DNA of 64,000 nucleotides from Lates calcarifer (GCF_001640805.2 NC_066838.1:9784066-9848065), one strand, 5' to 3'; positions 30,801 through 43,144 are shown, numbered from the stretch's first letter. Made by a program: numbers and translations. Notes: generated from the sequence alone by a model not told the origin.

Positions 30801-31465
30801 CAAGGTTGCTCAAAAGGTGATGTAAACATATTCTCTCACACACTGCTTTTATTAAAGGGAGCTGGATTTTGTGTGGAAAAGTAGTGCACCATTAGTTCTG
30901 CTCCTGATGTTTTGACCATCCTGTCATGTAAGATAAGACAAAAGGCACATATAAACTTGGGAGGCAAAGTCCAAATCTCAGTTCTAATTTCTTTGATAAC
31001 TAAATTCATAGCACATGAAAACAAGTTAGTGATGTCCACATCACACCGCTCAGATGACATGATGAATACTTTTAGACCCATTTTGTCAACCAACATTTAT
31101 AAAAGTCCACTATATTGTATTTAAAATATGGGTGATATACTCCAAACATGGATCGCGCCTATAAAGCTTAAAACTGATTAAAAAATACATAATTTACAGC
31201 TGTCCCATTTTCAGCCATTGATTTCATTTCAACTACCAGCCCATTCACATGAGCTGGAGCTATGCCTGTATGGCTTCAGTAACTCTCAAAGAGAGTGTCC
31301 CTTCTGCAGGAGCCATTCTTTTTTCATGGACAATTAGATGGACATGAACTCTCTCGCTGTCCTGTTTTGACCCTGCGACACTGGCCGTAAAAACAAACTG
31401 CCCAGCCTCCTCAGTAAATTTATCACCTCATAAAGTGGTCAGTGACTGGTCAATGGCACGTATCG
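30800..31465. other. Non-coding stretch
   Basis: AT-rich; complementary frames at 30836-31124 have no domain character. Confidence 0.4.
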
Positions 31466-31470
31466 GTCAC

Positions 31471-31498
31471 AGTGTGTGTGTGTGTGTGTGTGTGTGTG
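31471..31498. repeat. (TG)n microsatellite
   Basis: About 14 TG units. Confidence 0.9.
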
Positions 31499-31499
31499 A

Positions 31500-34400
31500 G
31501 TGTCAGTGTTTTGGTCTGAGTGAGGAGAGGAGTTTCCCAGATTACAGGACAGTGTATTAGTATTAGTCTTCTTTGGAAGGCAAGGCTTATGAGTTAGTGA
31601 AACACTTATTCATTCAAGCTTTAAATCTGTGACCTTTATCATGTGTATTCTCTGCTAAAGCTTTTCTAGAAAGCCTAGCCGATTTAATGCCAAGAAAATA
31701 TTCTATCATTAACATAGTTATTACAAAATGTGCAGATGTTTTAACACCTATGAGCCAAAATCTCATCTCATCATGTGAGCCTCAGACATTTTTATGTATT
31801 TGGTTACCAAAATTCTCTCAAACAAATCTGCAACAGGGGGGTGCCTGTGTAAAGATATGTACAGTATGTGCTCTAACAGATCCAGAAGATGTGAGAGGAA
31901 ACATTATTCGTTTTACAAATTCAGACACACGAATAAAGCCAGAGTAGAAGTCCCAGTTTTTGTGCTTGCTACAAACTTCCACTTTATTACTTCCTCCATG
32001 CAAGGACTTGGATACCTTTGATGTGCTTGTAAACCCCAGGGGGATATTGTCACACAGGACAGAGGGACAGAGACAGGATTTGCAAAGTGGGATAAGCAGG
32101 TGTAATTGTCCTACCTTTTTGACGCAGCTGTCAGGGGAGGCTTCCTCATGGTCATTCATCATCTGCTGAGCAAAAAAAAAAAAAACAAAAAGATATACAT
32201 CTGTAAAGTGTTCCATGGCACCAAAATCCACAAAGTTGTTCAAAAATAATTTTTAATAATATATATAATAATAACAATATTTTATTTGATGGAGAAGAAA
32301 ATTTGTTTATTAAATCTTTGTAAGAGAATATTGATTCCTGTGCTTCACGGGGTCTTGGCCATGGCTTGTGACCGTCGCTGCTTGATGACATGAGCGCAGG
32401 GTGTTCACAGTTCATCACACAGACCCTCTGGGCTACAAATGTAACCAGGGGGATATAATAATGGACTGAGAGGTCACAAAAACACACACAGAAGCAAACA
32501 TAACACTATACACACACCCGCTCTGATGAATGAAAGCCCCACAGATTTGACATTAATTCTCCGCTTCAGCATTGCAGGAAATTTCGCTGAGACTGTTTCT
32601 GTGTGTGTCTGTGAGTGTCTGTATAATTAAGCCTTCGAGCAATATTTACTGGGGGCAGATGGGTGGTAGAATGCTCCCAGTGTCTGCCAGAGGAAATGAA
32701 GGAAGTGGGGGAATGATGAAGAGATGGGGCTGCTCTACTGCAACATATAATGGCAAGCCAGAGTCTCTCTCTCCGTCCGTCTGTCTCTTTCTCTCCCTCT
32801 CTGAAGCCCATTGATGGCAACTGAGGATCAAAGAAGAGATGCAGACTGTTTTCAGAGCAGTTTTAGGTAGGGTGGGGGACCGGTGTGGTACTTTAGTGAG
32901 ATTAAGTGAAATTAGGCCTATAAAACTTCCTCAAGCACAGACACACGGCGTATCTGAACCTCCCTTTTCCTGCTCCCTATCCTCCCCATCTGCCCTTTAA
33001 CAGTAGGTGTGTTGTTTGGGTGTTGTGACAAGACTGGCCTTTATATTGGAGCTGGCATATTAAAGTTTGTATTTCCTAAACCAATGTGGCCCACCGTGAT
33101 TGGGAAAGAGACATTTATCTGCTGTGGAATCTGACATGGAAACTGTGGAGCTATTCTTTGAATTCTGGCATACAGCAACTTCTTTTATGCACCTTTCTAT
33201 ACAAGGCTTCAATTCACAGGAAGTGATAGTGAATTGTGTGTATGAACTTGTGGATGTGTGCACGCACGTTTAATTCCACATATGCAATGTACGGACTCTG
33301 ACTCTGACACAAAATCTCAATGCAACTAGACTCAGATGACTTGGGAGTGAAAAACTTATACCACAAATGACATCATTTTCTCTGCCAAGCAGTTACCAAA
33401 ATAGTTGTACAATTAAAGTGCCCGCAGCACATATCTTTGGAGTTTTTAGAACATAAGCATCAGTTGTTTAGTCCATTATTTCTGGACCTCTCTGATACAG
33501 TGGAGATTTGAGATGTGGGCTTAAAAGACTTGTATTTGAGTACCCTTGCTCTAGATAAAGCTGTAAATAAGTTTGTCCATAACACTATTTACTCAGTAAA
33601 ACAAAAACAGTTATCTGAGAACACAGTAGGACATAGGGGTTGACCCTCATTTTTTTTCTCTCTCTACTCACACTGAACTAGTGAACCAGATGGGCCACAT
33701 GTGCACTGATGTACTGTATACCATGGTTTCCTACATTAAGCTGTCAAGGGATCTGTTTCTCAGCCTCACCAAATGGGAGCAATTACACCACAGACACTTA
33801 ACAACTGTGTTCTCAGCCTACTTACACATCATCTAAACCTTTACAGAAGCATCCTCTTCCTGAAATCAGTTTCACACAACAACACAATAGTAAACATGTC
33901 ATCTCCTCCAAGAGACACAGTCTCCCATACGGCCAATCAAATTTGTCACATTGTTTTGATTTGTAAATGCAGCAACGTGTGCAAACTGCAACTGTGAAAC
34001 AAACATGATGAACAAACAAAGCCAAGTCTGGTCTTAAGCTTTTTTCAAATTTTTATGACACTATACAATACTCATACAGTATCATAAAAATATAGTAAAT
34101 ATAAAGTATAGTACATCACAATGTGTCATCATGATACTAAATTCATGCTGTTTTATGTTTAGGACAGGTGCACAGAGATGACTCCTGAGAGCAGAGAAAA
34201 CAAAAAGTTGTTAATGAAGTCAATACAAGTGATTGAGAACAGGAGCAGGATTCTTTACATTATTCAAAATTGCTGTTTAGTTGCTGCATAGAGTTCAATT
34301 TATCAAAAGATATAAACTCTGGCCTTATCTCCAGCATGCTGTGAGACTGTATGTGTATGTATTGTATTCCTGAGACTGGAAGAAAATGGTGCAAAAGTAG

Positions 34401-34685
34401 CCACAGATGCTGATACGCTGGTTTGAACGAACACGAGAATCAGATTACAAAATGGCTATTTTGCCATAAACAAACAAACTTTCTGATTTATTTCTCTCTG
34501 TTTTTTATTCACTTATTTACTCTGTGGAATACCCAGTATAACTCTTCAGTGCAACAACTGTTTTGGGTAAAGTAGAAGGGATTTTGGTATGACTATTTAG
34601 TAGAAGATAAATTAGGTTAATGTGTCTGCTCTGTAAGTAAAAATGTGCTTGTGAACTTCAAACATGGCGATAGAGTAGATAATGA
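31500..34685. other. Long non-coding stretch
   Basis: No gene over 3.2 kb. A13 run at 32172-32184, CT-rich strip at 32760-32800, and ordinary AT-rich DNA. A 141-codon minus-strand frame (31818-32243) contains a homopolymer-derived phenylalanine run and no domain. Near 34040-34130 there is repeated TATCATAAAAATATA / TACAGTATCATA wording that may be an old AT-rich repeat. Confidence 0.45.
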
Positions 34686-34692
34686 AATAGAG

Positions 34693-34738
34693 TGAGAAAG
34701 AGAGAGAGAGAGAGAAAGGGAGGGAGGGAGGGAGAGAA
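34693..34738. repeat. Polypurine GA/GGGA tract
   Basis: GAGA units followed by four GGGA units; triplex-capable polypurine on the plus strand. Confidence 0.85.
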
Positions 34739-34739
34739 C

Positions 34740-35300
34740 GCACTTCCCCTTTCTTGTAATGCACAAGACCAGCTGCAACAGTTTACAAAACCAACAGCTT
34801 GGCTGGGTTGTCTAAAATGCTACCAGGCGTTCAACAACTATAGGACAATTTCTGGACTTTCCCTCTGCTCTCTTCAGCTACATGCCAAGTGTAAATATGT
34901 GTGTGTATCAAATTGTGCAAGAGTAACCTAAAACTGTAGAAGACATGCAAGCAGACATGAGTGGTTTTACTGATTCCTTAATGTCTTTCAGCTTCAGGTG
35001 GGGGGTCGGGACTGTGTGGGTTTTCTATCGTCCAAACCTCAGTTTTGGGTCTAGAAACACTGAACTGACTGTCAGGAAAATGTTAATTGTAAAGCTTCTT
35101 GGCTTTGAATTCTATGCAATCCAAATTGTTTGTCTGTTGAAAAGTGATCCAATGAGTTTTTTTCTTTCTTCTTTTGTTAAAAGTAGAATTTAAGATTGGT
35201 ATTTAACAGGGTTTCCAGCAGTAAAATGCAAGGGCTTATGCACTGATGACAATAACTATAACACAAAGGCAGGTGCAGACACTCTTTCAACACTGGCATA
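34740..35300. other. Non-coding stretch
   Basis: Two short plus-strand frames (34692-34931, 34945-35193) lack domains. Nothing else seen. Confidence 0.4.
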
Positions 35301-35306
35301 CTGTAT

Positions 35307-35357
<51 letters not shown>

Positions 35358-35369
35358 CACACGCACACA
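35307..35369. repeat. (CA)n microsatellite, long
   Basis: About 30 CA units with two CG steps near the right end; CA-rich sequence continues loosely to 35415. Confidence 0.95.
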
Positions 35370-35454
35370 TATACACTGACACACATACCAGACAAACACA
35401 CACAGAAACACACATAGAATAGCATAGCCTTGCAGTAGGACCCCGCCAAGCAAA

Positions 35455-35620
35455 TAAATAAGCTATTAATTAGGGAAGGAAAATGTGATTGGCCACTGAC
35501 TGGCGCTGCTATGATTTATTGCACGTGTCACCGTCATCTCAAAGTGACTTTTACTCTGTGTCGGTGAGACAGGTCCAAATAGAGACTGGCCTATGTTGAG
35601 AGGGATAGATTTTCCACTAC
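35455..35620. promoter_or_regulatory. Possible conserved element
   Basis: Unique block with AGCTATTAATTAGGG, GTGATTGGCCACTG, ATTTATTGCACGTGTCACC (E-box-like) and GTGTCGGTGAGACAGG. Confidence 0.25.
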
Positions 35621-35629
35621 ACAGAGAGA

Positions 35630-37775
35630 GGTAAAATTGTCCATTTGTTCTGTATCTTGCCTGCTGAATGCTGACATGTCAATATGTCTTGTGGAAAAGA
35701 GAAAACACTGAAGCGAGGGTAATTAGAAAGTGTGTGTAAGTGTGTGTCTGGGCACACAAACTTCTCTCTCTGGCCCATATGACCTCAAACATAAACAAAT
35801 CCAGTTGTGGCTTGATGAAAGTGCAGCCACCTGCAGAATCCTTCCACCAAGAGCTGTCCAGACCCTCATTAGGCGTATACGTAAATGTGTGTGTTTGTGT
35901 ATGTGAGAGTGTGTGTGTATATCTCACCATGTCTGTGGTGAGTGTTTTCACACTAGGCAGGAGGGAAAACCCCACCATTATTAGTGTTTCATAGCGCAGC
36001 TTTTGTTATTGGACAGAGTCAGGAGTTTTTCAACACCACTTTAGCACCATTCGTATTGACATGCCGTGATGACCAAGCGGACAAAAGTAAACATGACATG
36101 GGGAGAGACACTCAGTGTGGACTGCCTCATTGTTTTTACAAGACCCGTCACAGCCTAAAAGACATGACGGAGCAAAATCCCGCTCAGTTTGTTTCCAGAA
36201 CTCATTTAATGTGAAAAAACAGCAGAAATGCCTCACAAGAGTTTTCTGAATGGGGCCATGAAGGATATGCAGTGGTTTTGCATGTGCATTTCAAGTCAAA
36301 CCTTGATAGAATGATCCATGCAGTAATGTCAATGAGAAGGCTAAGTAAGTATCCATAGCAACTAGAGGAGGACGTTGCTTACTCATCATCATCCTCAGGC
36401 GTGAGGAGAAGAAGAGGGCCCCACTTGGAGGTTTGCACTGTAGGAAAATGTTAGCATTCTGTTGCCAAAAACAATTCTCCTCATCTCTGGATAATATGAG
36501 GCAATACAGCAACACGGCCCAATGGATGGCTGCGGATGTCACAAAGCCACAAGTTTCCAAAAAGAACCAGCAGCAAACAAACCTCAGGGCTTTTTGAACC
36601 AGGGCCCTGACTGACAACCCATTGGCTGCAAGAGCCACACCAAGAAAGCCACAAATTGAAAGTTTTGCTACGCATTTATTGGGAACTTTTGCAGCTTCTT
36701 GGCACGTTGACAGGATTTCATTGTGGTGGCAATTCCCTGGATGGGTTATTGATCTTTCTGACGTATAGATGAGAGAGGAAGCGGTCTTTCACTGTGGCTC
36801 ATGTTGAATAATAAACTGCAGAGAAAGTGTATTTGTGTCAGAGAGCGAGAAAGAAAAAAAATGGGAGAAAAATGAAAGGAGAGGCTCTGTTTCTCATTGC
36901 TGGAGCCTTTAAAATAGGAGCTAACCATCATGTCAAACATGATCTCAACAAATGGATCTGACTCCTCTGACTCCCAGATACTGGCAAATCTGATCGGAAC
37001 ACTTTACAATCAATGAAATGACATGACTTCCCAAAAAAGGAAGAAAAAGAAATGGGGATATCAAGTCTCCAGTGTTTTTCTCCTAGGTCTCTTGCTATCA
37101 TTTGAACTCCCTGATAACAAACCTTTTACACTTCCCTGCCAGAATCTGTTAAAGATTGTTTGACTAAGGATACAGGTCTGATTCAGTCTGCTTTTTAGCA
37201 TCAAGTCAGATGGTGCCTGGTTGTGGTTCCAAGTCCTTTCTCTGGCTTGTCCTTTAAAAGGGTGTAAAATAGGGCTATTTTGGGACTTCCCAGAGATAGG
37301 GGCCTTGACAGCTGACCCAAAACAAGACCAGAGCTATGACTTCTTAAAAACATGCCTCAACAATGAGGTTGCTCACAAAGCTTAAGTGAGGAGGTGGGAA
37401 GACTAAGGGAGGACAAAGAGGAAGCAGGGTAGAAATTTGCACTGCTAAATACCAGGAAGTTGGGCGTCCATCAGATAGAATATATTCATGATGCATTTTA
37501 ATAAGTGGAAGTCTTGAGGTGCTTTGGCCAAGGCAAACACAGGAGCTGATAGAAACTTTCTCTGCTCTCTTTCTCTGTCTTAGCTGGTCTAGAAGGTTAT
37601 TACGAATATAATCACTGTTTGATTCCTTATCGCTATCTCCACTTTGGTGTGCAGGTTAATGTGAGAAAATTATACAGTTCATTAGTAAAGGCAAAAGAAA
37701 CCAATGCCAAAGGAATGCATAAGATGCCATTGTCTGAGAGAAAAAGGAGAGATCAGATTGGCTTGACACTTATCA
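35630..37775. other. Long non-coding stretch
   Basis: No gene recognised. A TG-rich strip lies at 35885-35925. A 115-codon minus-strand frame at 36291-36638 has no domain. DNA is of average composition and repeat-poor, possibly intronic. Confidence 0.4.
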
Positions 37776-37779
37776 CACT

Positions 37780-38110
37780 GCGCTAAAGCTAACACTGTTA
37801 CCCAACGTCTACATCCAGATGGGTCTATGCAGGGTGCGGCCTGTGACGGAACTGAGAACTGTTGGTGAGATAGAGCTTAGCGCACAAAGGTTAGATTTGG
37901 AAGGCAAACACTCAGAACTATTGTGTGACTCTGGAAAGTCACGGCCACTTGTCAAATACAAACGGCTGATATTTACAGAACGAGCAATGACCCCGTATGT
38001 CCCAAGAGTCTTTGCGTGATTTATGAAGAGAATGCCACAGTGAATTATCCTGGCAGGGTTTACATTGACCCCGGACAGGCTTGTCTCATCATTTCAATGT
38101 TCTGTATGAT
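37780..38110. promoter_or_regulatory. Candidate conserved non-coding element
   Basis: CpG-retaining unique sequence, with GGTGCGGCCTGTGACGGAAC, GAGCTTAGCGCACAAAGG and TGACCCCGGACAGG. A 66-codon plus-strand frame (37819-38019) runs through it without recognisable domain. Confidence 0.35.
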
Positions 38111-38379
38111 TCACAGGTCTTGCATAGACATGTGTGGTCTATGTGTCACACAGTATATACTTGATACAAATGAACGTATCAAATATTTGTGTTCATAGGT
38201 TTGATAGTTGAGGTGTTTGAAGTCTTTTCTCTGTAAGAAAATGATGTTACAAGGTGAGGTTTGCACTTAGCTAGCAAACAAACCTTGGAAAAGAAGCTCA
38301 CTTTCATGAAAAAGAGAGTGGGAGGAATGCAAACAGAGGTGGAGGGAGGAGGAACAGAGCAGGATTCTGCAAATTTATT

Positions 38380-38760
38380 AAAAGGGTCATATTTTCATGG
38401 GTGCCTTGTATGGCAATCCATCACCTGACGTCCAAGGCCCCTTATCCTTTTAAGGCCGTTGACTCTGAACTTGATATCGACAGAACCATACAGATAAATT
38501 ATCTGCTCAGCCTCCGCTTTATTGATAAGTCATTTGGGAAGATGATCAGTAATAATCATAAGTGAATAAGGGTGTGCCGATAGATCTTCTGCTAGCAGAT
38601 GTTGTGACAGCCACAGGGTTGAGGTCCAATAAATAACGCTACCTTTTGGCCTAAGAGGATTGCCTACACAGCATCAGCAGCTGCTGTGGCATGCCTTTCA
38701 GATAATGATATATCACAGTCCCCCCCTCTTCATTTTGATAAAGGTTGCAGTTTATCGATA
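38380..38760. promoter_or_regulatory. Strong candidate conserved non-coding element
   Basis: Nearly 400 bp of unique sequence rich in factor-like words: CAAATTTATTAAAAGGG, GACTCTGAACTTGATATCG, CTTTATTGATAAGTCATTTG, CAGTAATAATCATAAGTG, GTCCAATAAATAACGC and CAGATAATGATATATC. No simple repeats interrupt it. Confidence 0.45.
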
Positions 38761-38764
38761 CATG

Positions 38765-39170
38765 GTAGCAGGAAGAAAAATAATATTGCCTTATTTCTAA
38801 TGATCTCCTATTCTTCCCATGACACATATTGCCTCTAAGCTAGCAGGGGGTTATGGGAGTAAGATTTAGGGTCTTGACTTGAGGGCGTATAGAATGAATC
38901 AAAGGTCATGCCCCTAGATACTTTTCATTTCACATACCTCATTTGAGCGAGATGCCTACACAGCCTTTGCATATATGAATGTTTACATTTATGCACTACA
39001 TAAATCTGATATTGGCTTTTCAGCTCAGCAATGTCGTATGTTTTATATCTTCATTTCCCCTTGCAAACTGAATTTGTGTATTTAGAAACATACACTAGAC
39101 CACACTGTCTGTCCCCCTGTCTAGTGCCAACATGAATGCCTAATTGAAACTAGGAATTCCTTTAGGTTGG
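38765..39170. other. Non-coding, AT-rich
   Basis: No supported feature; may extend the conserved-looking block upstream. Confidence 0.35.
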
Positions 39171-39171
39171 C

Positions 39172-39191
39172 AAAAAAAAAAAAAAAAAAAA
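39172..39191. repeat. Poly(A) run of 20
   Basis: Homopolymer A run followed by GATGCGG; no retroposed body was recognised upstream. Confidence 0.85.
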
Positions 39192-39264
39192 GATGCGGAA
39201 ACACAGAGAGGGGGGATCTCTCATCACACCAGGGGCTTTTCTGGACGGCAGCCACTGAAATATT

Positions 39265-39274
39265 GTCACGTGAC
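39265..39274. promoter_or_regulatory. CLEAR/USF-type E-box palindrome
   Basis: GTCACGTGAC is a perfect 10-bp palindrome equal to the MiT/TFE (CLEAR) and USF consensus. The surrounding 39200-39400 is unique, with ATTTACAAAGTTTGCATATT nearby. Confidence 0.35.
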
Positions 39275-39725
39275 GATGGATAGCTGGTGAGTAAATTGTA
39301 TATCGTTTATCGGGGTCCGGTTAAGTATTTACAAAGTTTGCATATTTCAACATAAACAGAGGCTTTTGTAGCCTTTCACTTCTCGTCTCTCTGTCTTTCT
39401 TCAAATTCAATATAAATACAGGAAGGACAAGCTGGCTCAAACAAGAAGACTGGATGTAGATAGAAGTCAGAGTATAAGACAGAAAGAAATCAGGAGAAAG
39501 GAGAAGACATTTTGAGAAAGTTGATTTTTGGTTGTGAGCGCATTTTTTGTATCTGTACTTGTGTTTGTCAGTCGGTCAGGCATCCCCCTGCAAATCCGTC
39601 CTGTGGCTTTTCTGCATTTTTGAATCACACACACATAAGCTCACACACATATACAAGGAGCTGAGCTTGGGCGCAGGCCCAAACATAGATGTGAAAAGTC
39701 TCCAGTGACTTGGAGGCTAAGTGCA

Positions 39726-39733
39726 TATATATA
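39726..39733 (+). promoter_or_regulatory. Candidate TATA box
   Basis: GCATATATATATGGG lies about 85 bp upstream of an ATG cluster that opens a short exon-like frame. Position would fit a start site near 39755-39760. TATA-like words are common in AT-rich DNA, so this stands or falls with the exon. Confidence 0.25.
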
Positions 39734-39809
39734 TGGGTCGGTGCCCAGGACAAGCAGGGGCTTTCTTCGGGGTTCTGAGGGTTTAAGCGGAGGTCAAGTC
39801 CTACACACG

Positions 39810-39912
39810 ATGATGATGCTTAAAGAGGCCAAAGCCACGCAGAGTGACTCGCTGATGAGATTTCTCCAGCAGATAAATAAACAAGGCCTGACCGTGGATT
39901 TCCTGCTCAGGG
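39810..39912 (+). CDS. Candidate first coding exon, unidentified
   Basis: Three consecutive ATGs start a 34-codon segment beginning MMMLKEAKATQSDSLMRF and ending ...GLTVDFLLR, followed by CAGGG/GTATGAG, a usable splice donor (GT at 39913). The peptide is a balanced, partly amphipathic sequence unlike the low-complexity frames elsewhere. The segment sits in a CpG-retaining block (39700-39930) with a TATA-like box upstream and a TGACTCGCTGA MAF/AP-1-like site inside. No family was recognised. The frame is open for 35 codons upstream and 13 downstream of these limits. It may instead be a conserved non-coding element. Confidence 0.3.
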
Positions 39913-39959
39913 GTATGAGCGCGTTTTTGTTTGTGTGCAGTAGGTACTTTTGAGATACA

Positions 39960-41490
39960 AGTTTGATCTGATGCACCGAACAGAGACAAATTGTACACAT
40001 ACTTTAAACATTACATAATTACATTAGTAGCAGTTATGTAGATCAATTATCAAACACCTCCCACAGCTTTTCTGTCCTCTTTACACTAAGTTTCCACTTA
40101 GTTCTTCAGCCTGTCTTCACTCTCTCAATGGTCTTTTTGTACTGGTATAGCCTCTGTGTTTACAGGGAAGACGTGGAGCTTAGATGTTAGGTCATCAGTA
40201 GGACAGAGGTGAATGGTGCAGCGTGTGCTGAGGAAAGAGTAAACAGATCCTAGTGTTCATAAGACACTCTTTGTTAGACAGGTAGTCTGTGTTTTTACTT
40301 GCATTTATTGAAAACACAGTTGAACACACACTTGTAATCTTATGTTTTATCAATCACAACAAACATGTAACTAAAATGACAGAGACACACTAAAAGCTGA
40401 AGGTGTCCTTCCTTCTACTGAAACGGCTCCACCATAGGAATAAAGTGTGGTTCTCTGCTTTATATGATTGATTCAACATTCTACAATGCCACCGGCAAGT
40501 GAAGTCAAAAACTTTAATCAAAAACTTTTTTAAGACTTAATTCAAATACAATTACTCCTGAATGAAGCACGTACACGATATAAATACCAACAATAATAAT
40601 GGCAGCTTAATAGTTCTAATGGCTGCTATTAGCATGTGTATTATTTTGAGTATGATGTGGAGATAAAACACAAAAAGCATTTGTGTATAACAAATGGACT
40701 GTAACTACTGCGCTGTTTATCCTTGTTATTTCTTTTGGTGGCCAATCAGATTATTTACACGGTGGAAACATATAAAGACCAGTGCAGTTAAGCCAGCTGC
40801 TACTGCCAAAAGATACTGTCTGGAGATACTAGCTACAAACGGTTTCTTTCACTATGGTGGCCAGTGAGGAACCCATTTTTCGTAGAGTTTATGCAAAGAA
40901 AAAAAAAACATAACAAACTTCAGTGCCAAATACATATAATGGCCCCGAAATCTTGGTGGCTGGCTGTTTTCAAATTATTTTCTTCCACCAGCTGTTAAAT
41001 ACATGAACAATTAAATACATTCCAAATAATGGCATAAAGCCTCTGCAGTCTTACAGACCGTAATAACTGAATAACCAACAATACAACTGGAACCTAACTC
41101 CTTGTAGATTATTTGCTGACAGTATTGAAAAATGGCCACACTTGACAATCCACACCAAAAAAAAAAAACCTTCTATGATATTAAGCACTACAGAACAGAA
41201 AAGTATACAAATCCAAAGAGCAGCAACACCACAGTGACATTGAGAAATGATAGATCAAACCCACTGTGCAAATGAATCGTCCGCTATTCTGCTGTCATTG
41301 ATTCACTCAGTCTAACATTTGCAGCAACCTCTTTGAGGCTCCCATGGTCTGTGTCCAGTTGTTTTTTTTTCCTTTTCAACTCTCCCACTGTCTTTCTGCA
41401 CACATATTCTATTTATCCTTGCTCTCAAGAGATAGCAACATTAATCACCATGAGAGCTGTCTCCAAGTCCACAGGATCAACCCATCACCT
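39960..41490. other. AT-rich non-coding stretch
   Basis: No gene. Short A-runs at 40900-40909 and 41157-41168; otherwise unremarkable. Confidence 0.45.
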
Positions 41491-42163
41491 CTATAATAAA
41501 CGTCAAGCTGTCATGATTTATGCAGCTAATGAAATTGATTAGATGGCTGCAATGTCCCAGAACATTGTAATCCCATGATTCACTACTGTCCTGTTTACTC
41601 AACTTGCTTAAAAGATCAACATCTCTGTGTCTGGGATGAAACCAGCTCTGGGTGGTTAAAAATAGGCTGTGAGACATCTTGTCAACCACCACCTGACAAT
41701 GAAACAGTTGCATCTTTGGAGCCTCAGCCATCTGTCTTTATGATTTGGCCTTGAGGACTCTTTGACAGAGATATAATTGAGTGGAGATAATGTAGCAATC
41801 CCACTCCCTTGTACAAAGGCCATTGTCTGATGTTTTTGCCATCAAAAACCCGAGATGTGTTGAAGTGTCAGTGACTTTGATAATTTCAGGGATGGTCTCA
41901 GACTTCAAAAGACTGCGTGGTAATGATGTTGCAAAAGCGATGATATGATGCTGCTGACTGTCCTGGGGCACTGAATGGAAAAACTGTGTACTACAGTGGA
42001 CTTTGTGGTGCAAGACACTGCCAAGTAGAATTTTAATATCTGGCAGATACCTCAGGCCAATCCAAAGTTCAATCTCTCTCATGACACATAAACCAAGAAC
42101 TGTAACATCAATACCAAAGATCACAACTTCGTGCACTCCATCACAGGCATGTGAGACCACCAA
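41477..42163 (-). pseudogene. Broken transposon-type ORF relic (DTDV / GCDT family)
   Basis: The minus strand has a 141-codon and an 84-codon open stretch separated by one stop. The peptide includes SHACDGVHEVVIF, IDVTVL, IELWIGL and RYLPDIK. These follow, in order, the H-A-x2-G-x2-x-VVI..DTDVVVLAV..ELW...RYLP arrangement of a multi-copy teleost protein family found with mobile DNA. In a second frame QSFEV and IPEI..VT match the next block, while the expected HALTGCDT box is not intact. The DTD acidic motif has become DVT. At least one frameshift and several lost residues make it non-functional. The match is from memory of the family pattern. Confidence 0.45.
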
Positions 42164-42184
42164 ATTCTCTATACTTTGTTAAAG

Positions 42185-42895
42185 CCACAACCTACCTGTA
42201 ATATGCAGGTGAATGCAAATATCTATTCAGTTGACCTTCGGGCTCATCACAAATGAGTTTATTAGCTGGGCCATATAAGGTGAAGGCCCTTTACAACCCT
42301 ATTAGTGTGAAGCAGAGTCTATCTCTGTCACTAAGATTGATGTTCCCTGGCTTATCGAGCGCTTCTGTTATCAGCAAAAACCTTCAGCAAGGGATACTAA
42401 GTCCCATTTGCACACCTCAGACTTGAGACTCATCAAGCCTCATAGGTCTTTATCATCGGCATCATCAGCTGTTAAAATTCTTATCATCATTATCTTCATT
42501 GGTGTCTGTGATACTACTTTTATTTTTTAATATAGAGCTATCATCAACATCCTGGCTGTTAGAATAACAAAGGTATGATATGTACAGATAGGATGCGCTG
42601 TCGTGGTCTCTGAACCTTGGTTTATAGCTGTCTGTCTGGCCAGTCCACGGGATGATGACAGATGACTTTATTGGGGGAGTTGCATGGTCACAGTTTGGAG
42701 CTGGGACTTTCCATTAGTCATCTAACTAGAGCAATCAGCATGGAAAATGTTTGCGAACACCCTCTTGACCCTTTTTTGTTGTTTTTGTATTTGCAAAGCC
42801 AGAACGTACGCTATTCTTCGCCCACGCCTTAGTCTATTTCAATAACAAAAAAGAAAAAAAAAAAAAGACCAAACAAACTAAGAGCAGGATAGAAA
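42185..42895. other. Non-coding stretch
   Basis: No supported gene or repeat; A-rich run at 42848-42866. Confidence 0.4.
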
Positions 42896-42899
42896 CTGA

Positions 42900-43140
42900 T
42901 TTTGGAGCGGTTCACTCATTAAATTTCTTCTATTTTGGCCCCTGCGGTTGTAATAGATGACTTAGGGAGAGAGTTATTGGACAAAGGCAGAGGGAGGGTG
43001 AGGAATGAGCTTGGTGAGAGGAAACTTATCTGTCCTTGGGCTGTGGGACAGAATACAGTGCCGGCTTTATTCAGCGTCTCGGCCCTGTCGTTAAGGAACG
43101 ATGACACACTCCTCCAGGCCCACATTAATCTTTAACAGTG
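42900..43140. promoter_or_regulatory. Strong candidate conserved non-coding element
   Basis: Unique block beginning GGAGCGGTTCACTCATTAAA and including GGTTGTAATAGATGACTTAG, CCGGCTTTATTCAGCGTCTC, CGTTAAGGAACGATGACAC and CCCACATTAATCTTTAAC. Overlapping frames on both strands give no consistent protein. Confidence 0.4.
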
Positions 43141-43144
43141 TGAT

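Noticed and set aside
31818..32243. 141-codon minus-strand frame
   Set aside because: Contains a homopolymer-derived phenylalanine run and no domain; overlapping plus-strand frames exist.
39172..39191. Poly(A) as tail of a retropseudogene
   Set aside because: No upstream coding similarity or target duplication found.
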